64,000 nt of DNA from Diphasiastrum complanatum (GCA_029204225.1 CM055104.1:27643253-27707252); one strand, 5' to 3'; shown: positions 10,307 to 22,589, counted from the stretch's first letter. Made by a program: numbers and translations. The notes: generated by a model not told the origin, from the letters alone.

Positions 10307-11026
10307 TCATCAACATACAATACAAGGATAATGATCTTTCCATCGTGAAATATTATGTACAATGATGGATAGCTATCTTGTCTAATTTTGGATCAAAAGA
10401 GATCAATAGGGCATTGATTGGGTTTGACCTGGTACTGTACGGAATCAGGTGCTCTGACACGTGTGAGGAACATCCAATTTTAGATTGAGAGTTCTCTCTC
10501 ATGCTTGATCCATTTATCTTGCTTGATAGCTTTGTTGAAGCTATTTTTGTCTAGTTTTTGATGCAATCAGTTTCATTCCATTTGGTTGAGCCAATAAGAA
10601 GTTATAAGCTTTTGAAGAGGGTTAGGTAGGGCACCTAGACCTGGGTGGACACATTTGGTTTGGTCAAGAGATTGCTTGTTAGATCTCTGTTCACAATTGT
10701 ATGGTTACTAATCTCATCTATAAGTGATCTAGACATTGTTTTGAGATCATAGCCAATTTGTTTCATGCAATATCATTGAGTTTGAGTCAAATTTGGTTAC
10801 TTAGTGTATTTCACACATGCTAAGAGTAAATAATCCTAACTTTGTCTATAGTCCATCATTTGATGTGAAATAGATCTTGTTTTAGAGAGATTTGAGTAGC
10901 TAGTGAGAATCAATTCACAAATAGTTGCAAGATCTTCCATAGGATGAGATAGTACTTCATTATTGGATCCTATTGAGAGTGTGTAGCAACATTTATTGTT
11001 CATCATTTGAGTTTTCTTCACTTCAA
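10307..11026 (+). other. Cop2 upstream region or leader
   Basis: 720 bp lie between the NA-B LTR start and Cop2 gag, with no ORF of note. Words such as GGTAGGGCACC and TGGACAC also occur (inverted) near 26350-26400, suggesting a shared leader with the LTR-C family. A GACACGTGTGAGG dyad lies near 10456-10468. No LTR or primer site is clear. Confidence 0.45.
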
Positions 11027-12642
11027 ATGGCTTCAATGAGTTCATCTTTGTTAAACCAAGTGAAAGATTGTCCACTTCAAACTATTCAATTTGGAAGATG
11101 GGTTTGGAGTCCATCTTGATCCTTCAAGACATGATGGACATAGTTCTTGGCCTTGAAGAAGAACCACAAGTTCTTCAAGAGGTTCAAAAATACAAAAAGA
11201 GAGCTAGGATGGCTCTCCACTACATTAAGATGAATGTCTCTAATGAGATATTGAGGGAGATAGGTACTTGTACAACAACCAAAGAAGCTTGGGATTGTCT
11301 CAAGACTATCTATGAGGCTAAGAACACCTCTAGGCTCCTCACTCTTAGAGATCAAATCTTTCAGGGTAGCCAAAAGAGTGATGAGAGTGCATCTAGTTAT
11401 GTTTTGAGAGTAAAAGATATTCATAGAGAGCATCAATCAAAATGAGCTAGTCCAAGTCATTCTCAATGGCTTGAGAAGTGAATTTGTTAACCTTGTCCAA
11501 TCCTATGTCATTAAGGAGGAGCTACCAAGTTTGGAGGCTCTCCAAAGTGTGCTAATTTCTGAAGAATCATGACAAGAGTACAAGCTCTTGAGGATGGACA
11601 AGCTTTCTCTCACTCATTATGATGGCAAAGCCCTCTTTGCCAAGGACAAGCACAAAGGGAGGAGCAAGAACCAATTTCAACAATCCTCAAGCAAGGACAA
11701 AGCCAAATCCAAAGACAAATATGAGGAGGAAGATGATTCCTCTAATGTTTCATCATCCAAGCTTAAGAACAAGAAGATCAAGTGCTTTTATTGTGGCAAG
11801 AAAGGCCATTATGCCACCAACTGCTTCAAGCCTCTTCACATATGTGTAGCTCCAGGGATTCTTTCTCTTCTATTGCACCTTATGATGGGGTCAAGAAATC
11901 AATATACACTGCAAATGATTTTGAATGTCCTATTGAAGGCATAGGGAACATTCCCTTAAAGCTTGCATCCTCTAAAGTTCTTTCTCTTTCTAAAGTGCTT
12001 TATGTGCCTAAGCTTACTAAGAATCTCATTAGTGTTGGCCAATTGCTTGACAATGGCCTTGATGTAAAATTCAATGTTGATACTTGTACTATCAAGAAGA
12101 ATGATGAGATACTTGCATTAGGATCTAGATTTGGAGGCATCTATAAATTAGATCCAAATGAATATGTGAATGCTTGTAATGTTGCTCTTGTGAACAAGCT
12201 CTATGGAGGAATTATGGCATAGGAGGTTGGGACATCCCAACTACAAATCCATGCTCTCTATGATCAAAGAGGCCAAAGGTATTGGCTTGCCAAAGTCATT
12301 CTCCAAGAAGATCAAGCCTTGTGAGGCTTGTGCTATTGCTAAATCTCACAAAAAGCCATTTACAAGATCTTCTATCAAAAGCAAGCATCCTTTGGAGTTA
12401 ATCCACTCGGATGTGCATTTCTCATCAACTATAAGCAAGGGAGGAGCCACTTGTTTTGTTACTTTCATTGATGATTTCACAAGGTTCACTTGGATATATC
12501 TTCTTGCTTCTAAATCTATGGTGTTTGATCATTTCCTTATTTTCAAAGCTCATGTAGAGAAGCAATTCTCACTCAAGATTAAAGCTCTTAGATGTGATGG
12601 AGGTGGTGAATATATCTCCAATAAATTTCATGATTTTCTTCG
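11027..12642 (+). pseudogene. Cop2: Ty1/copia gag to integrase, truncated
   Basis: Gag begins at ATG 11027 (MASMSSSLL); a frameshift near 11065 moves reading into the frame with YSIWKMGLESIL. A second shift occurs near 11425, and a TGA near 11569-11571 interrupts before LLRMDKLSL. The zinc knuckle is intact (CFYCGKKGHYATNCFK, 11791-11838). The protease is damaged: after the knuckle the sequence passes almost directly to DSFSSIAPYDG, and the DSGA active site is not found. GAG-pre-integrase (LWHRRLGHPNY; CEACAIAKSHKKPF) and an integrase core with HSDVHF and RCDGGGEYIS follow. Coding ends at about 12642 (HDFLR), where unrelated sequence begins; RT and RNase H are missing. Confidence 0.9.
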
Positions 12643-12702
12643 GGTAGTGATGAGCTGAAAAGTGAAAGATTGTAGATATAGATACTTTTTTTATTGATAT
12701 GA

Positions 12703-13714
12703 GTGTATGATTGTTCTGATTTTGATCCTGCTCGAAATAGGGCTACTTTTATAGGCCCTAGAACACCCACTACCCTTTCTCCTTCTGATAAATCTTTGAT
12801 CACTTTGCCTACTTATAATATAGATAATAGTTTTTTTTTGACAATATCGGATATATCGGACCTTTTTTACTTCACTGAAGCTGAGACTCTTTGCATTTTG
12901 AGCAAAGAGCTTGATGAATTTTTGGATATAATTGATTTTGATGTTAATGATCTTCTCCCTGGTGTTGACGTGTACATAATGATAAGTTTTATTTAGGAAA
13001 AGATTGCTTGAAAATGGTTGTGGAGGAAATGTGCAACAAAGAAGATGATCTACCTTCTGAGGAGGAGTTTCTTAGAATCCAAAGTCAACTTGGTTTTCCA
13101 CAGCCAACTGTCTATTCACCAAAAATATTGACATTGAAAGGTGGACATAATATTGATGGAGAGACAGTAATCAAAGAAGACAAAGCCGAATGCATAAGTT
13201 TTTGTCTCTTGCCAAGTACTAGTAGATTTGTTATGTCAGATTATATACTGGAGGTTACTTTGTTTTATCATTTCAGGAAACAATTTTCCTTGATGATTTC
13301 GCAATTCATCGAGGAGGGCAGAGATCTTCTGCGGGAGAATTTTCAAGAGATCATGCACTCGGGCACTATCTAAAGTCTTTCAAGAATAATGAGATAAGTG
13401 TTGTCCATTCAAAGTTTCATCAACATCGTGAAACTATGATTATGGCAATCAAGGCACTGTCTCATTTTCTTGGAGGACATTATTTTTATAAGGTGCATAA
13501 AATAATTTTGGTAAAGAAAAATATTGCAGTTAAAATTTTAGGATATGGACCAGTGAATTCCATGCTCAGATCATCTCATTTTGCAGTGTATGCTGCTTAC
13601 GTTGATTTGAGTAAGCATGAAAACTATGAGCTATTGGATCCATTGGAAAGAAGAAAATTGTTGCATGATTCTAAGTTGCAACTTTCATTGGAAAAAATAT
13701 CGGAAGCAGATTAG
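12703..13714 (+). pseudogene. Unassigned plus-strand gene, probably spliced
   Basis: Three open segments in succession look coding: 12703-12996 (YDCSDFDPARNR; TTLSPSDKSLITLP), 13008-13270 (EEFLRIQSQLGFPQPTVYSP; TLKGGHNIDGE) and 13278-13714 (RSSAGEFSRDHALGHYLKSF; MAIKALSHFLGGHYFY; DPLERRKLLHDSKLQL). The last begins right after a TTTCAG acceptor at about 13271-13276, and the frame from that acceptor stays coherent to about 13440. I recognise no domain. The gene ends at 13714, tail to tail with the minus-strand gene at 13711. Both may belong to one DNA transposon inserted into or next to Cop2; this is inference. Confidence 0.4.
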
Positions 13715-16283
13715 ATACTGCTGAATTGTACTTTGTAAATATTTTTATTTAATATACAAAATTTTATATTGTGTCTATAGCCTATTGGCTTGTATAAATT
13801 TGCATGCTTTTTGAAATTTTTTATAATCCATTGATTTGGTATTATGACGAATTTGGATTCTTCTGTAAAACCATTGGAAAAGTTGCAGTATATAGCTATT
13901 TTTTGTGCTAGTCCCGTCATGTTGTGTACTTTGTTGAAATGCCGCTCTTGCTTGCTAATGAGGTTTTTCCATTCCTTGCAATGACCATATGCTAAGACGT
14001 CTACTATTTCTTGCAAAGAATGTCGAATGATGTCGTAATATGTGCTACATGTCATAAAAACATAATCTAAATCAGTACCAAAAGTATCTAATTTAATTGC
14101 ACATATTTGTCTATCGTAGTGTAAAATCAAAATCTTACCATATAATGTGTTATATGATCAACACCCCATGCACTCTGAACTGCATCCACAAATTCATTGG
14201 TTGTTTTCTGTATCATTTGAACATCAATATTTGAAAATTTATCTTTTCTCAAGTATTTTACCATGTTGTCTAATTTTTTTTAACTTCTACTTTGTGTATA
14301 CGAGTAGAACCTTCTTCTTCAAAATCTTGAGTTGCTGCAATAATTTCTTTCCAAACCGTGTATTGAGTCTAAGATTGTTTGCCATTTGATAAAAATCTTC
14401 GAGCTTTAGATCCTCCAATGCTCGGCTTGCATGGAATATTTCCTGTTTTACCTGATAACTTGTCATTTTTTTTTATTTTAACGTGGCCTTTATGTAAGCC
14501 TGCTTTGGACAACACATCCTCTAATATGGAAATAGCTTCCTTTGTAGAGGCCTCTGGCTCGGAATTCCATGCAAACAAGATGTGAAGATATATTATTTTT
14601 TCTATAGTACGCACCTCCGCATGCAATGTACAGATATGAACATTTCATAGAAGAATCGGTAGTATAGTTTTCCAATTAGGATCTTCTCGATCTCTTGACA
14701 TTCATGTACTCCTTGTCATGTCTTTTGTTGTTTTCATGCAGTACAAACAAGGGTGTTTAGAGTTAACGCCATGAGATATATTGAACATACATTTTTATGT
14801 CTTTAGATCTCCTGCTAAATGCCATTCAATGTTGAAAGTGCCAATTCCAGGAATATTGAGTAGAACTCCCTCCATGTGATTTTTTATGGTGGCAAGATAT
14901 GATGTTCTATTAAATATCCATGAGAGAATGTTATGGTCTTCTTTCAGCACCTATAAGAGAATACAAAAACGTGATTAGCCTCATAATATTAACATAGAGA
15001 AGATTTTAGATATGAAATCCATATTCAAATGATTATCCCTATTTATTATGCAAAGGAGCTGCTATACTTGAAATGCTGCCAACCACCAGATATCATTTTC
15101 TGATTGAACACTGAAATTGAGACCTTCTAAGTCTTCTGAATTTGAAAGTGCTCCATTCATGATTGTGAGACTGACTCTTTCCATTTTTCGTCCTTTTATA
15201 ATTTCATACTCATCTAACTTGAGAACAACTATCAACTTGTTATTGACATTCTCATTTGTAATACCGTAAAAAAATTATGATGAATGTTAATAACTGATTA
15301 ATGTCAATAATAAATTGTTGGAATTGTTATATGCTAGACTTTCTCCTTTCGAGCAATACACTTCATTGATACGAGATGGATTACCAACTATTGTCTGCAT
15401 ACCATGGTTTAACATCTTTTTTTTTTTTTTAAAGATGAAATGGTAGTGGGATTGGAAACTTTTTAATATTTACCTGTTCAAATGCCTCCTTTATCATCTT
15501 AAACATTGTTGCATATGCTTCCCTACTGATGCTAGAAAAGTCACATGCCCCCTGAAGCAATGTAGTGTCTAATATGTTTCCAACTTCATCCATAATGCTA
15601 TCAGTCACTGAAGCCTTAATCTTTTTTATTTTGTTATTATTTAACATTGATTTCATAGATTTAGAAGTCAAGATAGAGGCCTAGTGAGTTTCCAGTTGAA
15701 ATCTCATCGGCCAAATGGTCTTCAACAACCAATGCTGATCTGCATTGCAAACATAATGTTCATGAAAATGTCGATAGAAATTAGGACACTCATAGTATTC
15801 ACAGCAGTATATAATAAGCAAATCAACAGAAAGTTGAAATGAATAAATAACAAAATTAGTGATTATGAATGAATCAAAAAGTTCAAGCAATTTTCAGTAC
15901 TAAATAAGCTATAACTTACTTGAATGCACGGATTCGTCTTTTTCTATGACCTCCTCTGGATGATAGATCAGATATATCCTTGTTTACCAGTCTTTTCATC
16001 TCATTGCTTCAGACCTTTCTATTGAGCACATCCATATCTTTAACACAGACAAATATGGGATATGCATGGATTGAAATGCAATTTTTATCTCATCATTACT
16101 AGTTGTATAATGATGCAAAGAAGATTTCAACCTTTGGATCTCCTCCTTGAGCATCTCATTTTCATCCAAACAAGTTTTCATCTTTGTAGATTTTTCTTCG
16201 ACTCCTTTGATATATTCCTTGATTCCTCTTCCAAATAATGTATTATTTGCATTGAATGTGTATTCCCATAGAGCATCAAATTC
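13711..16283 (-). pseudogene. Unassigned spliced gene, possible DDE transposase
   Basis: Read on the minus strand, coherent exons follow one another. A charged coiled-coil segment (16283-16040, KEEIQRLKSSLHHY) comes first, then DISDLSSRGGHRKRRIRAFK ending at a GTAAGTTA donor (15920), then 15671-15485 ending at CAG/GTAAATATT, then IVGNPSRINEVYCSKGESL (15390-15330) and a segment at 15258-15070 with ENDIWWLAAFQ. A segment at 14945-14690 follows with EWHLAGDLKT (14827-14798) and KHPCLYCMK (14755-14729). C-terminal segments are at 14626-14372 and 14130-13711. An Asp in GDLK followed by a Cys-x-x-Cys pair resembles the second catalytic Asp and the C-x-x-H/C element of several cut-and-paste transposase superfamilies. 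I cannot place it in a named one. A TAA follows GDLKT and a TGA follows the CLYC block, so it is decayed. Confidence 0.4.
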
Positions 16284-16390
16284 TCACAATAACCCAAAAG
16301 GCCATTTTTACCATGACACATATAGATTATTAACTGACTCACCGAATGGAAATCTGGATGTTGCAATGAACATGGATCAATAGGATACAA

Positions 16391-16871
16391 TGTTCTTGAT
16401 GACCATAAATCTACATGTTTTAGCTTTTCCTTCTGTATCGGACCATATCAGAAGTTGACAATTTGGATTGCTTTGAATTTCTCGTCCTGAGCGGAGCATA
16501 TGGTGACAGATCCACATGAAGATGATAAAGCTTTGTTATCAGTACAGTAGTATAGTAACAAACAACACAATGACAATAACAAAGTTGGAGATGGCGCTAA
16601 CGACTCTGCTGGAGATAGAGATGGCGTAGGCTTTTTTCAAAAATGTCACTCCTAATTCAAATTTTTTAGTGTTCCCAACTATTGGGAGGGAATATTTCAG
16701 CATTTTGAAAGTTTATATTTTAACTGTAATTAAACACTAGTGAAGTTTGATGTGACTAAACTAAGGTGCATTCATTTACATGGAAAGTAGTGCTAGCAGA
16801 TGCGTAAAGAAGTTAGAAAATGATGTTATAATTACTTTATAGTTATTTTTCTCTCTCCTACATGGCATTTC
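16391..16871. other. Interval without recognised features
   Basis: The interval lies between the unassigned gene and the En/Spm-1 ORF. It is AT-rich with a short repeat GGAGATGGCG / GGAGATAGAGATGGCG near 16590-16626. No ORF or terminal inverted repeat was identified. Confidence 0.5.
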
Positions 16872-18950
16872 TTATAGGGCCCTCTTTGGGCCCATGTTTT
16901 CTCTAATGAGAAGACTTGCGTCGTCGAACTCCTCAATATTTGCACGACCTTCTGGTAAATATAACTTGAACTCTACATGACACTTCCAAAATTTTTGTTT
17001 CGAATCACTATGCTTAAAAAATTGGTACTCCTTTCTTCGGATATAATCTAGAGCATACATGAAGGTTGAGCCTTTGTACAGTTGAACTGACCCGAATGGC
17101 GAAACTTTAAATTTACCCTATATTATGGCCCAACGTAGACAACCCTTTTGTTCTATGCTAAGTTGGTCCCATAACCAGAGAAAATCTTCTTTTTTCCACA
17201 TTGGTTGCCAGTCCTCGAATGCCATGCCTACGGAGCCTGGTAGCATCAAATAATCGACATGCCATTGCAATTCGATGTTAAGATGGTAGGGACTCCACTT
17301 CCAAAATCGTTTAAACAAAACTTGAAAATTTTCTACACATACCTTCAACTGATTTATTTTCGGTCGTTTTGCCTTAGGCATCGCTTCAACAACGTCCTGA
17401 TTGTGGATGTCTGCAACAAGCTTATGGTCTTTAAGCTGCTGCTTTAGGCCTGTTACCTCCTTCTAAAGGTCAGAGATCTTAATGCAGGCTTCAACGTGCT
17501 CTAAGTGATCAACAACTCCTGAACATTTGTGAGTTGTCTGAAGCTCCTTCGCTAGTTTTTCAATCTTCTCTAGGGCCTACAAATATTCCTCATATGCATC
17601 TAGCCCAGAACAGATTGTTGTCTAAGCACAAAGTTCCTTCAACTCAGCCAATTCTTCTTCGTGTTGTCGTTTTCGAGCGGAAGAAAAAATTCGACTCAAA
17701 AATTCTTGAGCATTTGGTCCTGAAGAGACTGCAACTTTAAAGAATCAATCTATTGCATATCTGTGAGGCAGATTCTGCCCTTATTCTTTTGGTAGTCTTG
17801 TTTTGTAAGATGGTCTGCAGAGTTGTCTTTTCTACATTAACCTTATGATGCTCAACTTTCAACAAATCAAAATTTGTCTGCAATTCTGCCGACTTGGCCT
17901 TAAGTGCCTTATTATTATCTTGGTAGGATTGGGCTTCCTCGTTTGATAATTGGAGCATTCGGCCTAAGGAGTGATTTCGTTTAGTCAGCAACTTATTTTC
18001 TGCCTCCAAAAATGCAATCTTCTCAGCGAACATTTTAATATTGTTGGCCATTTCGTCCATTGTTTGGAACAATCGCATCATGCTTTGTTGCATATGAAGG
18101 CCATAAGCATGGATTTTACCAACAATTTCCTTGGCTCCCAGGGAAAATTGTTGATACCATTTGTATAAATTCCCTTTGTCATCCTCATCCATGTCTATGG
18201 CCTCCTCATCAACCCCTTTGCCTTTGTCTTCCATCTGTATGTCAGAGATAGTGTCTTCGTCATCCGTGGATGTAGAGCTCTTTAGCTTCTGAAAAGACCC
18301 ATCTGTGACTAGGACGACAACGAAAGTGTCAAGCACAATGGAAGGTTCAAGTATAGCTTGTGTAGCAGCATCCGACTATGTTTCCTTTGGGACTTTTGCT
18401 ATGTCGACCCCCATGGTTGCAGTAGTTGTTGGCTGTTGTCATAAGCCACTTTGCTCTATTTCAGTAAGTATGCTGAAGTGTTCACACAGTCATGAGATGT
18501 GTACTCCCACTGCAGCAAACTTTTTGTGCTTTATCCAGCGTAGAAATGCTTTGTAGGCAATGGTTCCAAAACAAACTGGCTGGCCTGCCAATGCATCCAC
18601 CAAGTATCCAAAATTCTGAGTTGAAATATTGACATCAGCATCAGTGATAAACTGTACTTGATTGGAATACTTGTAGAAGAACTTCAATTGCACATCCTTC
18701 ACCATCGTGATTTTGTACCCTTTGCTTGGTACATAACAATTCGACAAAAAATATGTCGCTTCATCAATGGAGTCTTTGGACGTTGGGTTGGCTGCTCCAT
18801 TGGTGGCAGTCCAAGACCTTCAGAGAAAACCGCTTCGTTAATTGTGAAAGTGTTATTACACAATGTTACTTTGAAGTTAGACTCAGCCACTGTTTGAATG
18901 GAATTCACAAAATCAGTGCTGATCTCTTGTAGGACGATGGAACCATCTCT
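16872..18950 (-). pseudogene. En/Spm-1 second ORF: coiled-coil protein relic
   Basis: On the minus strand a roughly 690-codon reading area runs from DGSIVLQEISTDFVNSIQ (18945) to GPKRAL (16872) with several frameshifts and stops. The N-terminal part (SNCYVPSKGYKITMVKDVQL; LVDALAGQPVCFGTIAYKAF) resembles the plant transposon protein family often found beside retroelements and CACTA elements. An acidic linker (STSTDDEDTISD; MDEDDKGN) and a long coiled coil (18130-17740, AEKIAFLEAENKLL; KSAELQTNFDLLKVEH) follow, then a C-terminal region with WHVDYLMLP and KFWKCHVEFKLYLP. It lies just after TNP2, as the second gene of a CACTA element would. A second copy of its N-terminal third is at 54640-53998. 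Confidence 0.6.
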
Positions 18951-19880
18951 CTGACATGCTACCTTCAAGCCTTGCCTTTTGATGCACAAAATCTCTTAAG
19001 ACTTTCATGTATCTTTCCATAAAGAACATCCACCTAAAAAGTCACAAATGGTTAAAAATAAATGTTTTATTTAATGAGTTCATGTATCAATTGATTTAGT
19101 TTAAATACACATGCGGGAAACAATATTTATGCACTTATACCTAGTGTGCACTGGACCAACAATAGAAACTTCTTCAACCAAGTGCATCAATATATGCACT
19201 TGCAAGTCCATGATGGAAGTTGAAAAATATCTATCAAACATGCACACAATATCCACCATATACTCATGTCTCTTGCAAAGATCTAGCTCACGAATTTCTT
19301 TTGAACACATCCATCTACGACATATTCAATCCATTTTATGTCTATTTGTATTTCTAATCAATAAATATTAAATGAGAAAATGCACCAAGTACATGTAAAT
19401 ACCTGACAATGATTGATAGTTTGTATATGGTCTCACAAATATCTATTGTCAAGCACCTCATGCGATTGACAATAGATAGATGAATTGAATCATCTTTAGC
19501 CAATCATGAGATTTGAGAGCTTGCAACTTTTCATCCACTATGAATGATGACCGTAGAGAATGGGCAAAACCAATTGGTGTTTTAATGTCATGAATAATGG
19601 AGCGCACATGGTTAAGCTCCTCCTTAGTGAAACAAGGTACTTTTGGAACATAATCTTCACCATCCTTTATCCAATATTCTTTTTTGGTGTTTGATTCTTT
19701 TAGATCATGCCTTGCAGCAATGGTATCTTTTTCACCAATCAAGTGTTTCCATATAGATTCACCCACATTCTTAAATATGTGCATGGGATCAAGTAGGTGA
19801 TTAATCAAAAGATTATTCCAATATTCCAAATGATGAAATATAGATAATCTTTTCATACCATCGATTGGCTTTGTTTGAGA
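18951..19880 (-). pseudogene. En/Spm-1 TNP2 transposase, C-terminal half
   Basis: The coding blocks match the CACTA (En/Spm) TNP2 transposase, which binds element ends and cuts them. They are KPIDGMKRLSIFHHLEYWNN, DPMHIFKNVGESIWKHLIG, KSHDWLKMIQFI, then after an intron (donor near 19402, acceptor near 19318) CSKEIRELDL and LVEEVSIVGPVHTR. After another intron (donor near 19139) come WMFFMERYMKVLRDFVHQKA and RLEGSMSER. The last blocks correspond to the DUF4218 region. The N-terminal half is absent: at about 19880 the sequence becomes a plus-strand copia tail. The C-terminal end runs straight into the second ORF at about 18950, so some TNP2 is also lost there. Confidence 0.85.
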
Positions 19881-20086
19881 TTCCCACCATAGCTGTGTTT
19901 CACTCAAGGACGGAATACATCGCAATCAAGCATCACTTGATAAGGGATCTGATCGGGAAGAACATGCTACAGACTATTTTCATTGGAACAAAGGAGATGA
20001 TGGCTGACATTTTCACAAAGGCCTTAAACAAAGGTCTGTTCGAGAAACAGAGGAGCAGTCTTGGAGTTATCAAGTTACCACGCTTT
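19881..20086 (+). pseudogene. Copia RNase H tail
   Basis: This is the final part of a Ty1/copia polyprotein: HSRTEYIAIKHHLIRDLI, IFIGTKEMMADIFTKAL, then FEKQRSSLGVIKLP. It ends next to a polypurine stretch GAGAGGGAG (20087-20095), as normal before a 3' LTR. Everything upstream of RNase H is missing, and the left neighbour is En/Spm-1 TNP2. Confidence 0.88.
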
Positions 20087-20095
20087 GAGAGGGAG

Positions 20096-20990
20096 CTAAA
20101 GAAACAAAACGTTTCTATCACCAAAGCTTTTCTAGCTTTCAGCTCTCAGTTTGACGAAAAGACACGAAGCAAAAATGTTTGCGAACATTTTGACGAAAAG
20201 ACACAAACGCAAAATATTTGTGAAAGAAAAAAAAATGTTTGTGATACAACAGGAGAAAGTCAGACGACGCGAAAGTCAAACAACTTGAAGCGATATGAAA
20301 ATCTTTGCAACACTTTTCGACCTTCACGCTCCAAAGGATCAGGAAGATCATGCAAGTACCAGAAGTACAAAACCTCAGATCTAATATGATGACGTTAGCG
20401 AAAGAGTATTAGGGCGTGCCTAACCCACCACTCTTGTAATCCATGATTAGTTATAGATTGTTTAGTCTATCTAATCATATATGCTACTCTGATTGTATGT
20501 AATTGCTAGATGTATAAAATACATACATTAGTAGATAGAAAATATACAGAATAGAAGTCCCCCGAGACAACTTTTGTAAGCAAGATCTATAGAGATCCAA
20601 GAAGTCCGCTAGTAAGCGAGACACTACTCGTGAGAGAACACTATTTTCTCTCACGCCAATGTACTGTGTGGGTCTGTCATATAGTACTCGAAGTCAAGAG
20701 AATCAATAGATGATACTGTAGCTATTACACACATATTACTTTCAATTTTGTCTGATCTTGAATGAATTATTGTCTGCTATCGCTTGTGTATCTCATTCAC
20801 TTGTTTTATCAATTTCGCACACTGGTTCAGTTTTGTTGAATGCTGTATTAATCTATAACATAGATCAGCACTGTCTGTCTACTTTCTGGAGGACTGTAGG
20901 AATGATATAGTAGACAATGACCAGCAATCATATCTGAAATCCATCCGAATTGTTTTCATTCGCGATTAATTTGATTTCGTTTCAGCAATG
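20096..20990 (+). repeat. Probable copia LTR with tandem duplication
   Basis: The sequence after the polypurine tract has LTR character: CGAAGC-rich words, AGCGAGACACTACTC near 20616, and a weak primer-site match (CAATATCAGAGC, 20992-21003) just beyond its end. It does not start with TG, so the left edge is uncertain. A 39-bp unit beginning TTGACGAAAAGACAC is repeated in tandem at 20151-20189 and 20190-20228. Word use resembles the Cop4 LTR family, but I could not align it along its length. Confidence 0.5.
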
Positions 20991-21120
20991 TCAATATCAG
21001 AGCTCGTTCAAATTTTGCTTTGCTTCGCCTCGCTTCGGCTAGTTTCGCTTCGTTTCGTTTCGTTTCGTTACAGAGCCTGATTGATATTTGTTATTTGCGT
21101 TCCATTTTGTCTCACTTCAG

Positions 21121-21176
21121 ATCCAAAATCAGTATTCATGTGATTTATCCTATCAATAATATTCTCGATCTCTCTT
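21121..21176. repeat. Segment shared with 57509-57562
   Basis: About 55 bp (beginning CAAAATCAGTATTCATGTGA) recur near-identically at 57509-57562, beyond the 5' side of TNP2 in En/Spm-2. It probably marks a common outer part of both En/Spm copies, separated here from TNP2 by the copia tail and LTR. Confidence 0.55.
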
Positions 21177-22589
21177 TTCTGTGAATATTTTTTCTAATAA
21201 TTGAGAAGCATGTAAACAACGCTTTCAATGTACTTATGACATTCAGTTAATAAAAATCACAATGCATTTTGATCCCACCTGCCGACTAGGGAAATCTCAG
21301 TCACGGGGCATAGCATCAACAACAACACCACTATCGAGAAGTTCAAATACATCAGAAATGGGAATAAGATCGACAATATGAGTAGAGCCATCAACAAGGT
21401 GTTTAAGGCAGGTTATTTTCTACCAAAATCGGTCACCGACACAGTACGCACATAGGAAATTTGGACAGTGACCATCGAAAATTTCATCTCCATTAATAAC
21501 ACTGAGATTCAAGGCTCTACCTAGACATCAAGCAAAACCCTAGTTCTCAAAACCAAAAATACTGAGTTTTATTGGGTTGAAAATATATGCTCAATAGTTA
21601 TGGGAAAAAAGTCTAATTTGAGGAGGAATCGGTCTATGTAATAAATCTATGAAATGTTGAGGGGTTACTAGGTGTGTCAAAAATGGCTACTACCCTTCAC
21701 AAGCATGTGAAGTGCATTGAAAATGAAAAGACCCAGGGAACTTTGCACGTATCATGATGACATCACACAAATTCCACAGACAGGATAAGAACAAGATGCA
21801 TAAAAATAAAATAGACAGGAAGATGAGAACATTATTAAGACTAGGATTAATAAAGACAGATGTTATTGGAGAAGATACTCCTAAAGGAATCCTATGAAGA
21901 CAGATTAGGTCAATAGTGCTCTTATTCTCTTTTAGATACTCCACATGTAAAAAACAGGTGATAAATATTCCGACAATAAATTACTCCTAACAAACTTCGG
22001 ACATATATGGGGAAAGGTTCCTGACAAATGAAAAAAAAAGGTTAGCACTTCACTTTCAAGAAGAAGGAATTGACTTCAAACAAATAATGGTTCAAGTCTT
22101 AAAAGTAAACTTGAAAGGTAGAAGCTATTGAAAACTTCAAGAGGACAGTCGGACCAAAAGAATTTTTTCAAATGAAGTTCGACAGAGAAAGCTTCGCTCA
22201 TCTGAATCTTACAATGCAATTCTTCAGTTTGAGTATCAAAGCGCTACTTGGAAAGTTGTATGAAGTTTTCATGACGAAAGCTGCTAGCAAACTCACCTTT
22301 ATTCTTCTGGATACTCGAAACGCATTGGGCGACTTAAAAAATGAAGTTCAAAATCCGGAATCATCAAGAAAACGTGAAACTCCAAAAGGAAGGCCAAAAA
22401 CACTTTGAAGGGAGGTTTTGAAGAAAAGGCAAAAATATCCTTCACATGGAAAAGAATATAAGAAGGGGGGGGGTCTTCTATGAAAAATGACCAGAAGAGA
22501 GAGTTTTTTGAAGAGAAGTTCAAAGAGCGTGAATGATAAGCCTTGATTGTTGGCCTTCAAACATAAATTGAGCACTGTTGTATCTAAGT
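21177..22589. other. Interval without recognised features
   Basis: AT-rich sequence with scattered short ORFs, the longest 78 codons at 22172-22408 (plus), none with a recognisable domain. I see no LTR ends or transposase motifs. Confidence 0.5.

Noticed and set aside
12640-12660. Possible CACTA-type terminus (GTAGTG) at the right edge of Cop2
   Set aside because: No matching inverted end was found at the other side of the En/Spm-1 region, so a terminus cannot be claimed.
22172-22408. 78-codon plus-strand ORF
   Set aside because: No domain, no supporting context.
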